Of a DNA stretch of 64,000 nt, positions 1-9,788 are shown piece by piece (the first letter of the stretch is position 1; each line of letters starts with the position of its first letter). The notes below the pieces were generated by a model. That model was given only the letters and a program-made list of their open reading frames with translations. It was not told the DNA's origin and searched no databases. Source of the DNA: Erysipelotrichaceae bacterium (GTDB taxonomy: Bacteria; Bacillota_I; Bacilli_A; Erysipelotrichales; Erysipelotrichaceae); assembly GCA_022772735.1 (NCBI GenBank), contig JALEZD010000003.1:1-64000 (forward strand), given 5' to 3'. The position numbers and the translations under genes are program-made.

Positions 1-1
1 T

Positions 2-139
2 TTAGAACGAGCGAAAAATGCAACACAAGTACCCACAAGTGAAGAAGCACTTAGACCATATTTAGAGTTAATAGACAACCCAGAATTAGTATTAAAAAAG
101 ATAGAAGAGATATGCGAAAAGAATATAGATAAAGTTTAG
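2..139 (+). CDS. C-terminal end of a membrane-protein paralogue (partial)
   Basis: The reading frame is open from the window edge and stops at 137-139, giving 45 residues. The last 23 residues (DNPELVLKKIEEIC followed by EKNIDKV) match the end of the next gene almost exactly. Over 72-139 versus 1475-1542 the DNA differs at only 2 of 68 bases. This is therefore the tail of a tandem paralogue of the gene at 247. The start lies outside the window and the function is unknown. Confidence 0.75.
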   Translation, partial: LERAKNATQVPTSEEALRPYLELIDNPELVLKKIEEICEKNIDKV

Positions 140-246
140 AAGTAGTTAAATATATAAAAACACATGAAATTGAGTGGATAGATAAAGATACCAAGATACT
201 ATTAGAGGAGTAAAGATATCATAAGATTTATAATAAGGGGATATAT

Positions 247-1542
247 ATGAAATTAAAAAATAGAAAAGGTATGGACTACTGTTTTCCATTAGGGATATTA
301 CAGGATGAAAATGGAGATGTATATTATATAGATCCATTTAAGAGTTTATTTTTAATAATATTATTTCCTATAAGAATATTTTTTCCTGTTAAGTTATATA
401 AGATAACAGATACAGAAGAAAAGAAATTAGCTTATGGAAGATATAGAGGTGGTATATTTTCAGAAATTATATTATTTATACCACCTTTTGGAGTTCTTAT
501 TGAAATAATGTTATATAAACGATTAGATAATATGGAAGCTCTATATAAAAATATAAATTCACCTTTGACCATATTATTTATTATTTTAACTATTATTGTC
601 TTAATATGTATCATGATAAGAAGGCATTATTTATTAAAGGATTTAAAAATTGATATCCAAAATTACGCATTAGTAAAAATAAAGTCAAATGATAAAGTAA
701 CAGTCCACTATATTGCCATTTATGCGTGCCTATTATACATACATATAATTCCTTTGTATGTCAATAGTGGGATACCTAATTTATTAATTTTACTTTTTTA
801 TGTTTTTTTTGTGACAATATCAATTTTGATTTTATTAAACATAGTCTTCAAATATGATGATTTAAAATTTAAAATTATTAAAAAGAGTACTATAGAGGGT
901 AAAAAAGTTAAAAACTATAAACAAACAATAATAAAGGCATTTAATAAAGCGATAGAAGAAAGAGGGATGAAAGAGAGTATAACTCAAACCCCTAAAAGGG
1001 CAAGGTGGATAAATAAAAGAAAATATTGGACAAATCTAATAACAGTTTCAATGGATAAATGGAAAGAGAAGTATTGGATAGATTTAAGTATATGTTTTAG
1101 ATGGGAAGATAACATGGAGTTTGTATCACTAGGATGGTCAATATTAGGTACTGAAGGAGGGATTGACAGATTTGTAATAAAGATAAGTGAAGATACAACA
1201 GAAGAAAAGATACAAGAAGTTGTGGATGAAATAGTTTATAAATACATAAAACATAATGAGATAAACACACCAGAGAATTTAAATAAAAGGATATATATTT
1301 ACAAAGGTAAAGAAATAATACCACAAGGTAACTTTTGGGAAGATTTTAATAAATTTGTATTAAATTACATAGTAGGGGATTATGAAAAAGGATTAGAATA
1401 CTACAATAAAGCAAAAGCAGCATCAGGAGATAGAGAAGTTTCATTAGAAACAATAAAACCATTTTTAGATATAGTAGACAACCCAGAATTAGTATTAAAA
1501 AAGATAGAAGAGATATGTGAAAAGAATATAGATAAAGTGTAG
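247..1542 (+). CDS. Multi-pass membrane protein, possibly DUF443-like N-terminal domain
   Basis: 431 residues. The first ~215 residues hold five hydrophobic segments (about 30-48, 72-88, 105-125, 155-172 and 178-200). The rest is a soluble, charged region. Five membrane spans plus tandem paralogy recall the DUF443 'tandem five-TM' family of Firmicutes; this is a resemblance only. The soluble tail, including the last 23 residues, is shared with the partial gene upstream. The ATG follows an AGGGGATAT ribosome-binding site. Next gene is 75 bases away, so it probably belongs with its paralogue rather than with the two-component system. No enzyme motif was seen. Confidence 0.65.
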   Translation: MKLKNRKGMDYCFPLGILQDENGDVYYIDPFKSLFLIILFPIRIFFPVKLYKITDTEEKKLAYGRYRGGIFSEIILFIPPFGVLIEIMLYKRLDNMEALYKNINSPLTILFIILTIIVLICIMIRRHYLLKDLKIDIQNYALVKIKSNDKVTVHYIAIYACLLYIHIIPLYVNSGIPNLLILLFYVFFVTISILILLNIVFKYDDLKFKIIKKSTIEGKKVKNYKQTIIKAFNKAIEERGMKESITQTPKRARWINKRKYWTNLITVSMDKWKEKYWIDLSICFRWEDNMEFVSLGWSILGTEGGIDRFVIKISEDTTEEKIQEVVDEIVYKYIKHNEINTPENLNKRIYIYKGKEIIPQGNFWEDFNKFVLNYIVGDYEKGLEYYNKAKAASGDREVSLETIKPFLDIVDNPELVLKKIEEICEKNIDKV

Positions 1543-1617
1543 ATAAAATTAAAAACAAATATTAAATTACTAGTATTCTTACTAATCTTAATATATTTTT
1601 AATATAGAGGATTAAAA

Positions 1618-2289
1618 ATGAGAATTTTAGTTGTTGAAGATGAAAAAGATTTAAATACTATTCTTACAAAAATATTTACTAAATCAGGATATCAGGTTGA
1701 TAGCTGTTTTAATGGTGATGAAGCCAAATATAATATTGAACAATTTGAATATGATTTAGTTGTAAGTGATATTATGATGCCAGTTTTTAATGGACTAGAT
1801 CTTTTAAAATGGATGAGAAATAAAAATTACATAACTCCATTTTTACTTTTAACTGCCAAAGATAGTATAAATGATAAAGTTGCTGGTCTTGATATGGGTG
1901 CTGATGATTATTTGATAAAACCATTTAATATAGATGAATTGCTTGCTAGAGTAAGAGTTTTATTAAGAAAAAATTTAACAAATAAATCTAGTATTTTATA
2001 TTGTGGTGATTTAAGTTTGGATATTCTTAAGAAAGAAGTTTTTAGAAATAGTGAAGAAATAAAACTTATACCAAAAGAGTTTATTATTTTAGAATATTTA
2101 ATTAAAAATAAAGGGATTGTGATAAGTAGAGAAAAACTTGAAAATCAAATTTGGAATTTTGATAATTTTGGTAGCTCAAATAATATTGATGTATATATTA
2201 GTAGAATTAGAAAAAAAATTGATGCTAAATTCAGTAAAAAACTTTTACATACAATTAAAGGAGTAGGATGGGTGTTAAAAGATGAATAG
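1618..2289 (+). CDS. OmpR/PhoB-family response regulator
   Basis: 223 residues. The N-terminal receiver domain has the acidic cluster E7/D8, phosphoacceptor D51 in the VVSDIMMP motif, T79 and K101 in LIKPF. The C-terminal half is a winged helix ending in the TIKGVGW motif typical of OmpR-type DNA-binding domains. It overlaps the sensor kinase gene by 8 bases, so the two are co-translated. The likely output is transcriptional control of the downstream PepSY lipoprotein or of envelope genes elsewhere. The ligand is unknown. Confidence 0.93.
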   Translation: MRILVVEDEKDLNTILTKIFTKSGYQVDSCFNGDEAKYNIEQFEYDLVVSDIMMPVFNGLDLLKWMRNKNYITPFLLLTAKDSINDKVAGLDMGADDYLIKPFNIDELLARVRVLLRKNLTNKSSILYCGDLSLDILKKEVFRNSEEIKLIPKEFIILEYLIKNKGIVISREKLENQIWNFDNFGSSNNIDVYISRIRKKIDAKFSKKLLHTIKGVGWVLKDE

Positions 2290-3607
2290 AATGTCCATTA
2301 AAACAAAAATATTAATTTTTTTGGTTATACTTTTATGTATTTTATCTTCTTTTTTAGTGTTTTTTATGGGATTTACAATCAATAGTATTACTGTAAACTC
2401 CTTATCAAACGAATTAGAAACTACGGTTAAAAATAATATTTCAGAGCTTAGTTTTGTGAATAATAAAATAAATGTATCTGAAAATTTTAAATACCATTAC
2501 AGTGGAATTACTACACTAATATATAGTGAAAATAAGACATTACTAATTGGTCAAGTACCTGTTGGATATAGTGGGGATTATGAATTTGAAAATGGAAGTT
2601 TAAAAACAATTTCAATAAATGATGATAAATATTTGATTGTTGATTATTTTGTTTCATTTAATTTTGAGAATAATTTTTGGGTTAGAGGTATAGTTGAATT
2701 ACCTAGCCAATATAAAACTTCAGAAAATGTATTTAAATTATCAATTGTGGCTGTTTGTTTAATGCTTATTGTTGTTACTGTGGGTGGGTATTTAATTTTA
2801 AAAAAATCTTTTTTACCTTTATACAAGATAATTGATGCAGCTAATTCAATAAATGAAGCAAATGATCTAGATGCCAGAATTAAAATGAATAATACTAACA
2901 AGGAATTTAATGATTTAAGAAATACATATAATAGTATGTTTGATAGATTACAAAAATCTTTTGAAAGAGAAAAAAGATTTACAACAGATGTTTCTCATGA
3001 ACTAAGAACACCTGTTTCAATTATCAAAAGTGCCTGTGAATACTCTAGAAAGTTTGAGATGGATATAAGTGAAAAAAACGAAACATTAAAAATGATTGAA
3101 AGACAAAGTGAAAAATTAACAGAATTAATTTCTAAACTTTTAAATATTGCAAGATTAAATCAAGACACTTTAACAGTTAATACTGAAAATATAAATATTT
3201 CAATTTTATTAGAAGAAATATGTAATAACTATGGTATAACTTTTGAAATTGAAGAAGATTTAATTGTTAGTATTGATAAATCTTTATTTTACATTTTAAT
3301 AAACAATTTAATTGAAAATGCAATAAAATATGGTGATGGTAAAGAAGTTAAAGTTGTTGCATTAAAAGAAAGTAATGAAGTAATTGTTAAAGTTATTGAT
3401 AATGGAATTGGTATTAGTAAAGAAAATATTGATAGGATATGGAATAGATTTTATAAAGTTGATGAATCAAGAAATGATGATAGTTTTGGACTTGGATTAT
3501 CTATTGTTGAAAGAATTTCAAAAATACATGAATTAAAAATAAATGTTGAAAGTAAAATTGGTAAAGGAAGTACTTTTTCTGTGCATTTTAATAAAATTTC
3601 ATGTTAA
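2282..3607 (+). CDS. Sensor histidine kinase of the two-component system
   Basis: 441 residues. One membrane span at about 10-32, an extracytoplasmic sensor region of ~115 residues, a second span at about 152-172, then a HAMP region. The HisKA box contains H239 (DVSHELRTP). The ATP-binding domain shows the N box (NNLIENAIKYG), the DNGIGI G1 box and a GLGLSIV G2 box. It is the partner of the preceding regulator. The sensor region is not one I recognise. Confidence 0.94.
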   Translation: MNRMSIKTKILIFLVILLCILSSFLVFFMGFTINSITVNSLSNELETTVKNNISELSFVNNKINVSENFKYHYSGITTLIYSENKTLLIGQVPVGYSGDYEFENGSLKTISINDDKYLIVDYFVSFNFENNFWVRGIVELPSQYKTSENVFKLSIVAVCLMLIVVTVGGYLILKKSFLPLYKIIDAANSINEANDLDARIKMNNTNKEFNDLRNTYNSMFDRLQKSFEREKRFTTDVSHELRTPVSIIKSACEYSRKFEMDISEKNETLKMIERQSEKLTELISKLLNIARLNQDTLTVNTENINISILLEEICNNYGITFEIEEDLIVSIDKSLFYILINNLIENAIKYGDGKEVKVVALKESNEVIVKVIDNGIGISKENIDRIWNRFYKVDESRNDDSFGLGLSIVERISKIHELKINVESKIGKGSTFSVHFNKISC

Positions 3608-3652
3608 TTTCATGTTGGGTTTATAAAATTTAAACTGTAAGGAGAAAATAAA

Positions 3653-4411
3653 ATGAAAAAATTATTATTATTTGTAGTATTTATTACAGGGTGTAGTGTT
3701 AATGGGAAATTAAACTACATTGAAGATTATAAAGCCAAAGTTATTGCACTTGCAGATGCAGGATTGTCTAGCAAAAATGTATCTTTTGAAACTATTTCTT
3801 TAAAAACAAAGGATAATGTTACGTATTACGAGGTTGATTTTAGTTTTGAAGGTAATTCATATGATTATGATATAGATGCATATACAGGTAAAATTATTTC
3901 TAAATCAAATGATATAAAAGAAAATATTACCAAACAAGAACAATCGACACCTTCAAAAACTTCAAATGATTATATTGGTGAAGAAAAAGCAAAAACAATA
4001 GCTATTGAGCATTCAAAAGTTTCAAATGTAACTTATACAAAGGTTAACTTAGATTTAGATGATGGAGTATATAAATATGAGATAGAGTTTTATACAGATG
4101 ATTTTAAAGAATACGATTATGAAATTAACGCAAAAACTGGAGAGGTTATTTCATATGATTATGATGCTGAAAGTTATGCTTCAAACAATCAAGTTGTGAA
4201 TGAAAAAATTAGCCTAGAGCAAGCAAAAGAAATTGCATTAAAGCAAGTACAAGGTGCAACGATTAGTGATATTAAACATATAGAAGTAGACTTAGAAGAT
4301 GGAAAAATAGAATATGATGGGAAAATCATCTACAATAATTTAGAATATGAATTTAGTATTGATGGATACTCTGGAGCAATTAGAAGCTGGGAAGTAGACA
4401 ATGTAGATTAA
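3653..4411 (+). CDS. Lipoprotein with three PepSY-like repeats
   Basis: 252 residues. A short signal peptide ends in the lipobox FITGC (C14). Three repeats follow (about 22-85, 107-165 and 180-250). Each has an alpha-helical A-x-x-I-A segment, then beta strands ending in Y-x-[IV]-[DN]-x-x-[TS]-G-x-I, the PepSY pattern. PepSY domains are thought to inhibit peptidases or sense the envelope. It lies 45 bases after the histidine kinase and may be cotranscribed as an accessory or target of that system. A terminator follows at 4445. Confidence 0.82.
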   Translation: MKKLLLFVVFITGCSVNGKLNYIEDYKAKVIALADAGLSSKNVSFETISLKTKDNVTYYEVDFSFEGNSYDYDIDAYTGKIISKSNDIKENITKQEQSTPSKTSNDYIGEEKAKTIAIEHSKVSNVTYTKVNLDLDDGVYKYEIEFYTDDFKEYDYEINAKTGEVISYDYDAESYASNNQVVNEKISLEQAKEIALKQVQGATISDIKHIEVDLEDGKIEYDGKIIYNNLEYEFSIDGYSGAIRSWEVDNVD

Positions 4412-4444
4412 ATTAGAAATTTTCATCTTAAAACTTGACATATG

Positions 4445-4481
4445 CCCTTTTTACTGGACAAATCCAGAAAGAGGGTTTTTT
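4445..4481 (+). terminator. Intrinsic terminator after the PepSY gene
   Basis: CCCTTTTT-A-CTGGA pairs with TCCAG-AAAGAGGG across a CAAA loop and is followed by six T. Confidence 0.75.
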
Positions 4482-4589
4482 AATTGTATTAATAAATTTG
4501 TATATTTTTATTTGATAGTGATTTTTGGTACATAATTAAAAAATTATATTATTTTATAAGTGATATAATTATTTAAAAGGGTGATTAAT

Positions 4590-5681
4590 ATGAAACAAGT
4601 TATTAGATTTAGACAAGATTTACATAAAATACCAGAGGCTTCATTATATGAATATAAAACAAAAGAATATATTTTAAATAAAATAAAAAATTTAAATTGT
4701 GAGATAAAAGAGATTGGTGAAACAAGTTTAGTCGCATATTTTAATAAAAATAAAAAGAATACAATTGCATTAAGATGTGATATGGATGCATTACCTATAA
4801 AAGAAATAAATGAAATTGATTATAAATCAGTTATTGATGGATATTCACATGCATGCGGACATGATGGACATATGGCAATGATTTTAGAATGTGCATATTT
4901 TTTAAATGAAAACAATGATGTTGAGAATAATGTTTTGTTGATATTTCAGGCTGCTGAAGAAAATATGAGAGGTGCAGACATTATTGTTTCATCAAATGTT
5001 TTGAAACATTATAATGTAAAACATGTTTTTGGAATGCATATTTGGCCAAATTTGAACAACAATGAAATATATACAAAAGAAAATGAACTATGTGCAATGA
5101 CTTCAGAATTAGATATAGAAGTGGTTGGGAAATCAGTTCATGTTGCAAATAGTGAAGAAGGAATAGATACGATATATATTTCCACATGTTTATTAAATGA
5201 CTTATATAGTTTTGAAAAAAGTTTAGATTCATCTATTTTAAGATTATTGAAATTTGGAAAAATTACATCAGGAGTAATTAGAAATGTAATAAGTGATAAT
5301 ACTTTAATTCAGGGTACACTTAGAACATATAATCAAAAAGATTTTGATAAAATCTTAAATAAAATAAAATCAATTGCGAATAATTACGAAGAAAAATATA
5401 AATGTAAAATTAATATTAACAATACCACACCATGTAAAGCGGTAATAAATAATGAACAACTTGCGCTAAGGTTTTTTAACGAGGAAAAAGTATCAAGGTT
5501 AAATAAGCCCTATCTTCAAGGGGAAGATTTTGGTTCTTACTGTCAAGCTTATGATTCATGCTTTTTTATGTTAGGGTGTGGATTTAATACTCAATTACAC
5601 ACTAATACATTTAATTTTGATGAAGAAGTATTAATTACTGGTTCAGATTTTTTCAAAAAAATAACTAAAATGGAGTTTTAA
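4590..5681 (+). CDS. M20-family amidohydrolase / peptidase
   Basis: 363 residues from the chosen ATG. Metal-binding motifs of the M20D (hippurate hydrolase / IAA-amino acid hydrolase) group are visible: the RCDMDALPI strand, HACGHDGHM, and the catalytic AAEE pair. It should hydrolyse an N-acyl amino acid or small peptide in the cytoplasm; the substrate cannot be read. A GTG at 4581 is also in frame, but that GTG is part of the AAGGGTG ribosome-binding site, so the ATG nine bases later is preferred. It ends one base before the NUDIX gene, suggesting an operon. Confidence 0.85.
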   Translation: MKQVIRFRQDLHKIPEASLYEYKTKEYILNKIKNLNCEIKEIGETSLVAYFNKNKKNTIALRCDMDALPIKEINEIDYKSVIDGYSHACGHDGHMAMILECAYFLNENNDVENNVLLIFQAAEENMRGADIIVSSNVLKHYNVKHVFGMHIWPNLNNNEIYTKENELCAMTSELDIEVVGKSVHVANSEEGIDTIYISTCLLNDLYSFEKSLDSSILRLLKFGKITSGVIRNVISDNTLIQGTLRTYNQKDFDKILNKIKSIANNYEEKYKCKININNTTPCKAVINNEQLALRFFNEEKVSRLNKPYLQGEDFGSYCQAYDSCFFMLGCGFNTQLHTNTFNFDEEVLITGSDFFKKITKMEF

Positions 5682-5682
5682 T

Positions 5683-6240
5683 ATGGAAAAGAAAATTAGT
5701 AGTGAAAGAATATATGAAGGAAAAATAATAAATCTTAGAAAAGATAAAGTATTGTTACCAAATAATGAGTTTACTTTTAGAGAGGTTATTGAGCATAATG
5801 GTGGTGTTGCGATTGCACTTGAAAATGATGACGGGAAGTTTTTCTTGGTAAATCAATTTAGATATGGTTCACAAAAAAACATGTTGGAGTTTCCTGCTGG
5901 AAAAAAAGAAAAAGGTGAAGATTCACTTTCAACCGCAAAAAGAGAAATTATTGAAGAAACAGGTTATAGTGGAAAAGATTATATGTATCTTGGAAGTATT
6001 GTTCCAACAGGAGCATACTTAGAAGAGATTATAGATATGTATTATGCAAAAGTTGACATGTTTTATGGTCAAAATTTGGATAGTGATGAGTTTATTATTG
6101 TTGAACAATATACACTTGATGACATTATTAATAAAATAATGAAAAATGAAATTATTGATGCTAAAACCATTGCAATGGCATTTAAGATTAAAGAGATAAA
6201 ATCATTAACAAATATTAATATTACAAACTATATCAAATAA
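5683..6240 (+). CDS. nudF: NUDIX hydrolase, ADP-ribose pyrophosphatase type
   Basis: 185 residues. The NUDIX box is complete (G-x5-E-x7-REIIEETGY) and is preceded by the EFPAGKKE strand typical of ADP-ribose pyrophosphatases. The N-terminus (KISSERIYEGKIINLRKD) also fits the NudF/YqkG family, which cleaves ADP-ribose to AMP and ribose 5-phosphate. It follows the amidohydrolase with one base between them. Confidence 0.88.
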   Translation: MEKKISSERIYEGKIINLRKDKVLLPNNEFTFREVIEHNGGVAIALENDDGKFFLVNQFRYGSQKNMLEFPAGKKEKGEDSLSTAKREIIEETGYSGKDYMYLGSIVPTGAYLEEIIDMYYAKVDMFYGQNLDSDEFIIVEQYTLDDIINKIMKNEIIDAKTIAMAFKIKEIKSLTNINITNYIK

Positions 6241-6283
6241 AAAAATTAGTTTATAATAGATATATTATAGAAAGGTGAAGAAA

Positions 6284-7291
6284 ATGCCTAATTATAGATA
6301 TAGACCAAACTACAAAAAACCTAAAGATAACAACTGGATAGTAATCTTTATTCTTTTCATGATTTTTGGTGGAGGAAGTGCTATTGCAGGAATTATTTCA
6401 GGCTTGTTTCCACTTTTGATTATTGGATTTGTTATATATGGAATTATGAATTCAAAAAATGGAGGAAATTCATTTAAAAAGTATTCATCTTCATTTGAAA
6501 ATAGTACATTTAGATCTTATAGAAACAATAGTTATAGACCAATTTATAACACTTTTAATGGTGTTAATAATGATTATGAAAATATAAATAAAAAACTTGC
6601 GCTATATTTTGAGGTTAATAAGAGTTTAAATGTAATGCATGATATTTCACTTAGATTAAAAAGTGATGCCTATATATCATTAAGTAGTTTAAATGTTTAT
6701 AAAAATGATAATTATGTATGTACTCTTGATGAATTTAAGTCTAGATACCCAGACATCCATTCTCAAATAATTAAATGGTTAGAGAACTTTGATGTTGAAT
6801 ATTATCTTAACAAAAAAACTGAGGATAAAAAGGTTGAACAACAAAGTAGTTCAAAATCTAAAAATTTTATTAAAGAAATTAATGATTTAAATACTGAAAT
6901 ACCTGATGAAGGAATAAGTAATGGTTTATATGAAACAAGTGCACTTTTAAAACAAATAGAAGATATTGAAACAAAATTTCCTACATCAAGTGCTAAGTTA
7001 GATAAATTGTATGAGTACTATTTACCTATGCTTATTAAAAACTTGAATCAATACAAAACTTTACAAGCTGCACAAAGTAATTCGAGTTTTGAAGATACAA
7101 GGTTAAAACTACAAAAAAATATTACATTAATTAATGAAGCGATTAAAACAATTATTGCAAGTTTGTGTGAAGAAGATTTTATTAATTTATCTGCAGATAT
7201 AAGTACATTAGAGTCATTGCTTAAAAAAGACGGTTTGGCTGGAGGAAATAGAATTTCTACATATAAAGGTGGTGTAAAATCTGATGAATGA
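6284..7291 (+). CDS. xpaC: XpaC-like membrane protein of the TelA operon
   Basis: 335 residues. Two close hydrophobic segments (about 18-35 and 38-52) sit near the N-terminus. A long helical cytoplasmic region follows. The stretch around YEYYLPMLIKNLNQY and the ending SADISTLESLLKKDGL match the XpaC (5-bromo-4-chloroindolyl phosphate hydrolysis) family, which neighbours telA in many Firmicutes. The GTG at 6275 overlaps the ribosome-binding site (AAAGGTG), so the ATG at 6284 is taken. It overlaps the next gene by 8 bases. Confidence 0.78.
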   Translation: MPNYRYRPNYKKPKDNNWIVIFILFMIFGGGSAIAGIISGLFPLLIIGFVIYGIMNSKNGGNSFKKYSSSFENSTFRSYRNNSYRPIYNTFNGVNNDYENINKKLALYFEVNKSLNVMHDISLRLKSDAYISLSSLNVYKNDNYVCTLDEFKSRYPDIHSQIIKWLENFDVEYYLNKKTEDKKVEQQSSSKSKNFIKEINDLNTEIPDEGISNGLYETSALLKQIEDIETKFPTSSAKLDKLYEYYLPMLIKNLNQYKTLQAAQSNSSFEDTRLKLQKNITLINEAIKTIIASLCEEDFINLSADISTLESLLKKDGLAGGNRISTYKGGVKSDE

Positions 7292-7742
7292 GAAAAAAGA
7301 TGTATTAGATGTTATTGATGAAATGCTTGAAAAGATTGATAATTGTAATGAAAATTCTGATGATTTTAAAAATGAATTAGATAAAAAGTTAAATGATATT
7401 GCTAGTGAAAAAGGTTTTTCTGATTTTAATTCAATGATAAATTTACAAGTAAGCAATAATGAAGTAAATTTGTATATTAAAAATGCAATTGATAATGTTG
7501 ATTATGATGAAAAACATAATGGATTATATAAAGAGGGACATCAAGAAGCATTAAACAAATATTTTAATTTGATAAAAAAGAAAAATATGGATGAATTAAA
7601 AAAAGAATGTAAGGAAGAAGAGAGATCTATAAATAGATTATCATCAATAAGAGATGAGAAACTAAATGGTTATAAAGACGGTTTATATTTATTTAATATA
7701 ATTTTAGAAGATGCATTAAATCAAGGAAAAAATAATGAGTGA
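7284..7742 (+). CDS. Small acidic helical protein of the XpaC-TelA operon, unknown function
   Basis: 152 residues, soluble, highly charged and predicted helical, with no signal peptide or membrane span. I recognise no family. It overlaps both neighbours by 8 bases, so it is translationally coupled between xpaC and the AAA gene. It probably acts with them, perhaps as an adaptor. That role is inferred from position only. Confidence 0.75.
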   Translation: MNEKKDVLDVIDEMLEKIDNCNENSDDFKNELDKKLNDIASEKGFSDFNSMINLQVSNNEVNLYIKNAIDNVDYDEKHNGLYKEGHQEALNKYFNLIKKKNMDELKKECKEEERSINRLSSIRDEKLNGYKDGLYLFNIILEDALNQGKNNE

Positions 7743-9747
7743 TAAATTAAATAAACAAAAAGAAGAATTAATGAAAGAAGTTCTTAGAAAAAAGAGAACT
7801 ACTTATTTTGAGAATGTAGATGCAGTTAGTTACCTAAACAATAAAAAAACTATTAACGAGGCAAACAGTGTTTTAGAAGAACTTAATAGTATTTTATCTA
7901 AACAACAAAAAGATTTAGAACTTATGAGTGCGGAAAATAGTAGTGAAATTGATATGAATAAGTTACAAAAGGATATTGAAAAAGATTTTGGGGTTGTTAT
8001 TGAACCTAAAAATTTTACTTTAAATAATGTTTCTAAAGAAAAATTTATTGAAATTCAAAATGAATTGAAAGAATTTATTATAGGGCAAGATGAAGCAGTT
8101 AATAATATTATTAAAGCATTTAGAAGACCTTATGTAATGAATGATAGAGATAATAAGTCTAGAAATTCTATAATTGTTAGAGGAAAAGTAGGTTTAGGGA
8201 AACACACATTAGTAACAAAAGTTGCAAGTTTATTATATAAAAATAATATTATTTTAAGTGATGAAGTCTATACGATTGACATGAGTTTATATACATCATC
8301 ATCTCAAGAACAACTCTTTTTACAAGATTTATATGTTGCAATAAAAGGTAAGGGTGTAGTTATTTGTTTTGAAAATTTTGAACAAGGTTTTGCACCATTT
8401 TTAAGAATGATTAATGATTTAGTTGTAAGTGGTAAAATGATGTTGAATAAGCGTTATGTAATTAATAAAGGTCAACTTGTTGAAGCGCAGACTGGGCTTG
8501 TTAGTGATGTTGTTAGTAGTTTAAGTGCTGAGGGTAAATATCTAGTCTTTATCAGCAATAACAAACTTTCTAAGATTATTGATGCTTTTGGGACATCATT
8601 TATGGATAATATTGGTGATGTTGTTGAACTTGATGAGATACAAGATGATATCTTAAAAGAAATAGTTAATATTAAACTTGATGAGTTAATTTTAAAATGT
8701 AAAACAAATTTGAAGTTAAATATAAATAAAGATGAAGATTTATTGAATTATATAATAAATACTTACAATAAAGATAATGGATTAGATTCAATAGATGAGA
8801 TGATTTTAGATTTATATAAAGAGCTTTCAGAATTGAAATTAAAAGATTTTATTAATGACAATATAGTCGCAAATATTTTGATAGAGAATAATAGTGTTTT
8901 ATTAAATGTTGATAATAATAAATTCTCTTTAACAAAATCTCAAAAGAATGATTTGGATGAAATTAATAAAGAACTTGATGAAATTATTGGGTTATCTGAA
9001 GTTAAAAAATATATAAAATCATTACAAAGTCATATTCTAGTTCAAAAAATGAGAAAACAACAAGGGCTAAAAAGTAGTGATGTGAGTAAACATATGATCT
9101 TTAAGGGTAATCCTGGAACAGGTAAAACAACTATTGCTAGATTGATAAGTAGATATATGAAAGCAATTGGAGCACTTAGTCAAGGTCAACTTGTTGAGGT
9201 TACTAGAAGTGATTTAGTTGGTAAATATGTTGGACATACTGCCCCATTAACAATGCAAGTAATTAAATCTGCGCTTGGTGGAGTACTATTTATTGATGAA
9301 GCTTATTCACTTTATAGAGGAAAAGATGACAGTTTTGGTTTAGAAGCAATTGATACTCTTGTTAAGGCTATGGAAGATTATAGAGATGATTTAATTGTTA
9401 TTCTTGCTGGATATTCACACGAAATGGCTACATTCCTTGAATCTAATTCAGGATTAAAATCTAGATTTAACAATATTATTGAATTTACAGATTATACAGG
9501 TAATGAATTATATGAAATAGCAATAAGTATTGCAAAAAGTAAGGGATATACTATTGATGAAAATGCAAAGGATGCTCTTGTGAATTTCTTTATTCAAAAA
9601 CAAGAAACTGATGCAAAAAGTAGTGGAAATGGTAGATTGTCAAGAAATGTTGTTGAAGATGCAATATTAAAACAAGCAGAGAGAGTTATTAAAGACAATA
9701 GTGCACAAATTGATATCTTAAAATTAGAAGATTTTGATTTGAATTAA
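7735..9747 (+). CDS. Double AAA+ protein with degenerate first and CbbX/SpoVK-type second domain
   Basis: 670 residues. Residues ~1-90 are helical. A first AAA-like domain (about 105-300) resembles Clp-type modules (FIIGQDEAV). Its P-loop ends G-K-H instead of G-K-[ST] (G150-H157), and the Walker B region (VVICFENFEQ) lacks the Asp-Glu pair. The second domain (about 405-650) is intact: GNPGTGKTT at 458-466, the KYVGHTA pore-like loop, and Walker B VLFIDEA with D521/E522, close to CbbX/SpoVK ATPases. It likely remodels a partner, perhaps TelA or the membrane XpaC. Operon position supports this; the target is unknown. Confidence 0.85.
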   Translation: MSDKLNKQKEELMKEVLRKKRTTYFENVDAVSYLNNKKTINEANSVLEELNSILSKQQKDLELMSAENSSEIDMNKLQKDIEKDFGVVIEPKNFTLNNVSKEKFIEIQNELKEFIIGQDEAVNNIIKAFRRPYVMNDRDNKSRNSIIVRGKVGLGKHTLVTKVASLLYKNNIILSDEVYTIDMSLYTSSSQEQLFLQDLYVAIKGKGVVICFENFEQGFAPFLRMINDLVVSGKMMLNKRYVINKGQLVEAQTGLVSDVVSSLSAEGKYLVFISNNKLSKIIDAFGTSFMDNIGDVVELDEIQDDILKEIVNIKLDELILKCKTNLKLNINKDEDLLNYIINTYNKDNGLDSIDEMILDLYKELSELKLKDFINDNIVANILIENNSVLLNVDNNKFSLTKSQKNDLDEINKELDEIIGLSEVKKYIKSLQSHILVQKMRKQQGLKSSDVSKHMIFKGNPGTGKTTIARLISRYMKAIGALSQGQLVEVTRSDLVGKYVGHTAPLTMQVIKSALGGVLFIDEAYSLYRGKDDSFGLEAIDTLVKAMEDYRDDLIVILAGYSHEMATFLESNSGLKSRFNNIIEFTDYTGNELYEIAISIAKSKGYTIDENAKDALVNFFIQKQETDAKSSGNGRLSRNVVEDAILKQAERVIKDNSAQIDILKLEDFDLN

Positions 9748-9788
9748 TATTAATATATTAGTAAACTATAGATAGAGAGGTTAAAAAC

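Noticed and set aside
139-213. Open frame after the first paralogue (EVVKYIKTHEIEW...LLEE)
   Set aside because: It has no start codon or ribosome-binding site and is only 24 codons; it may be a remnant of another frame of the duplicated gene.
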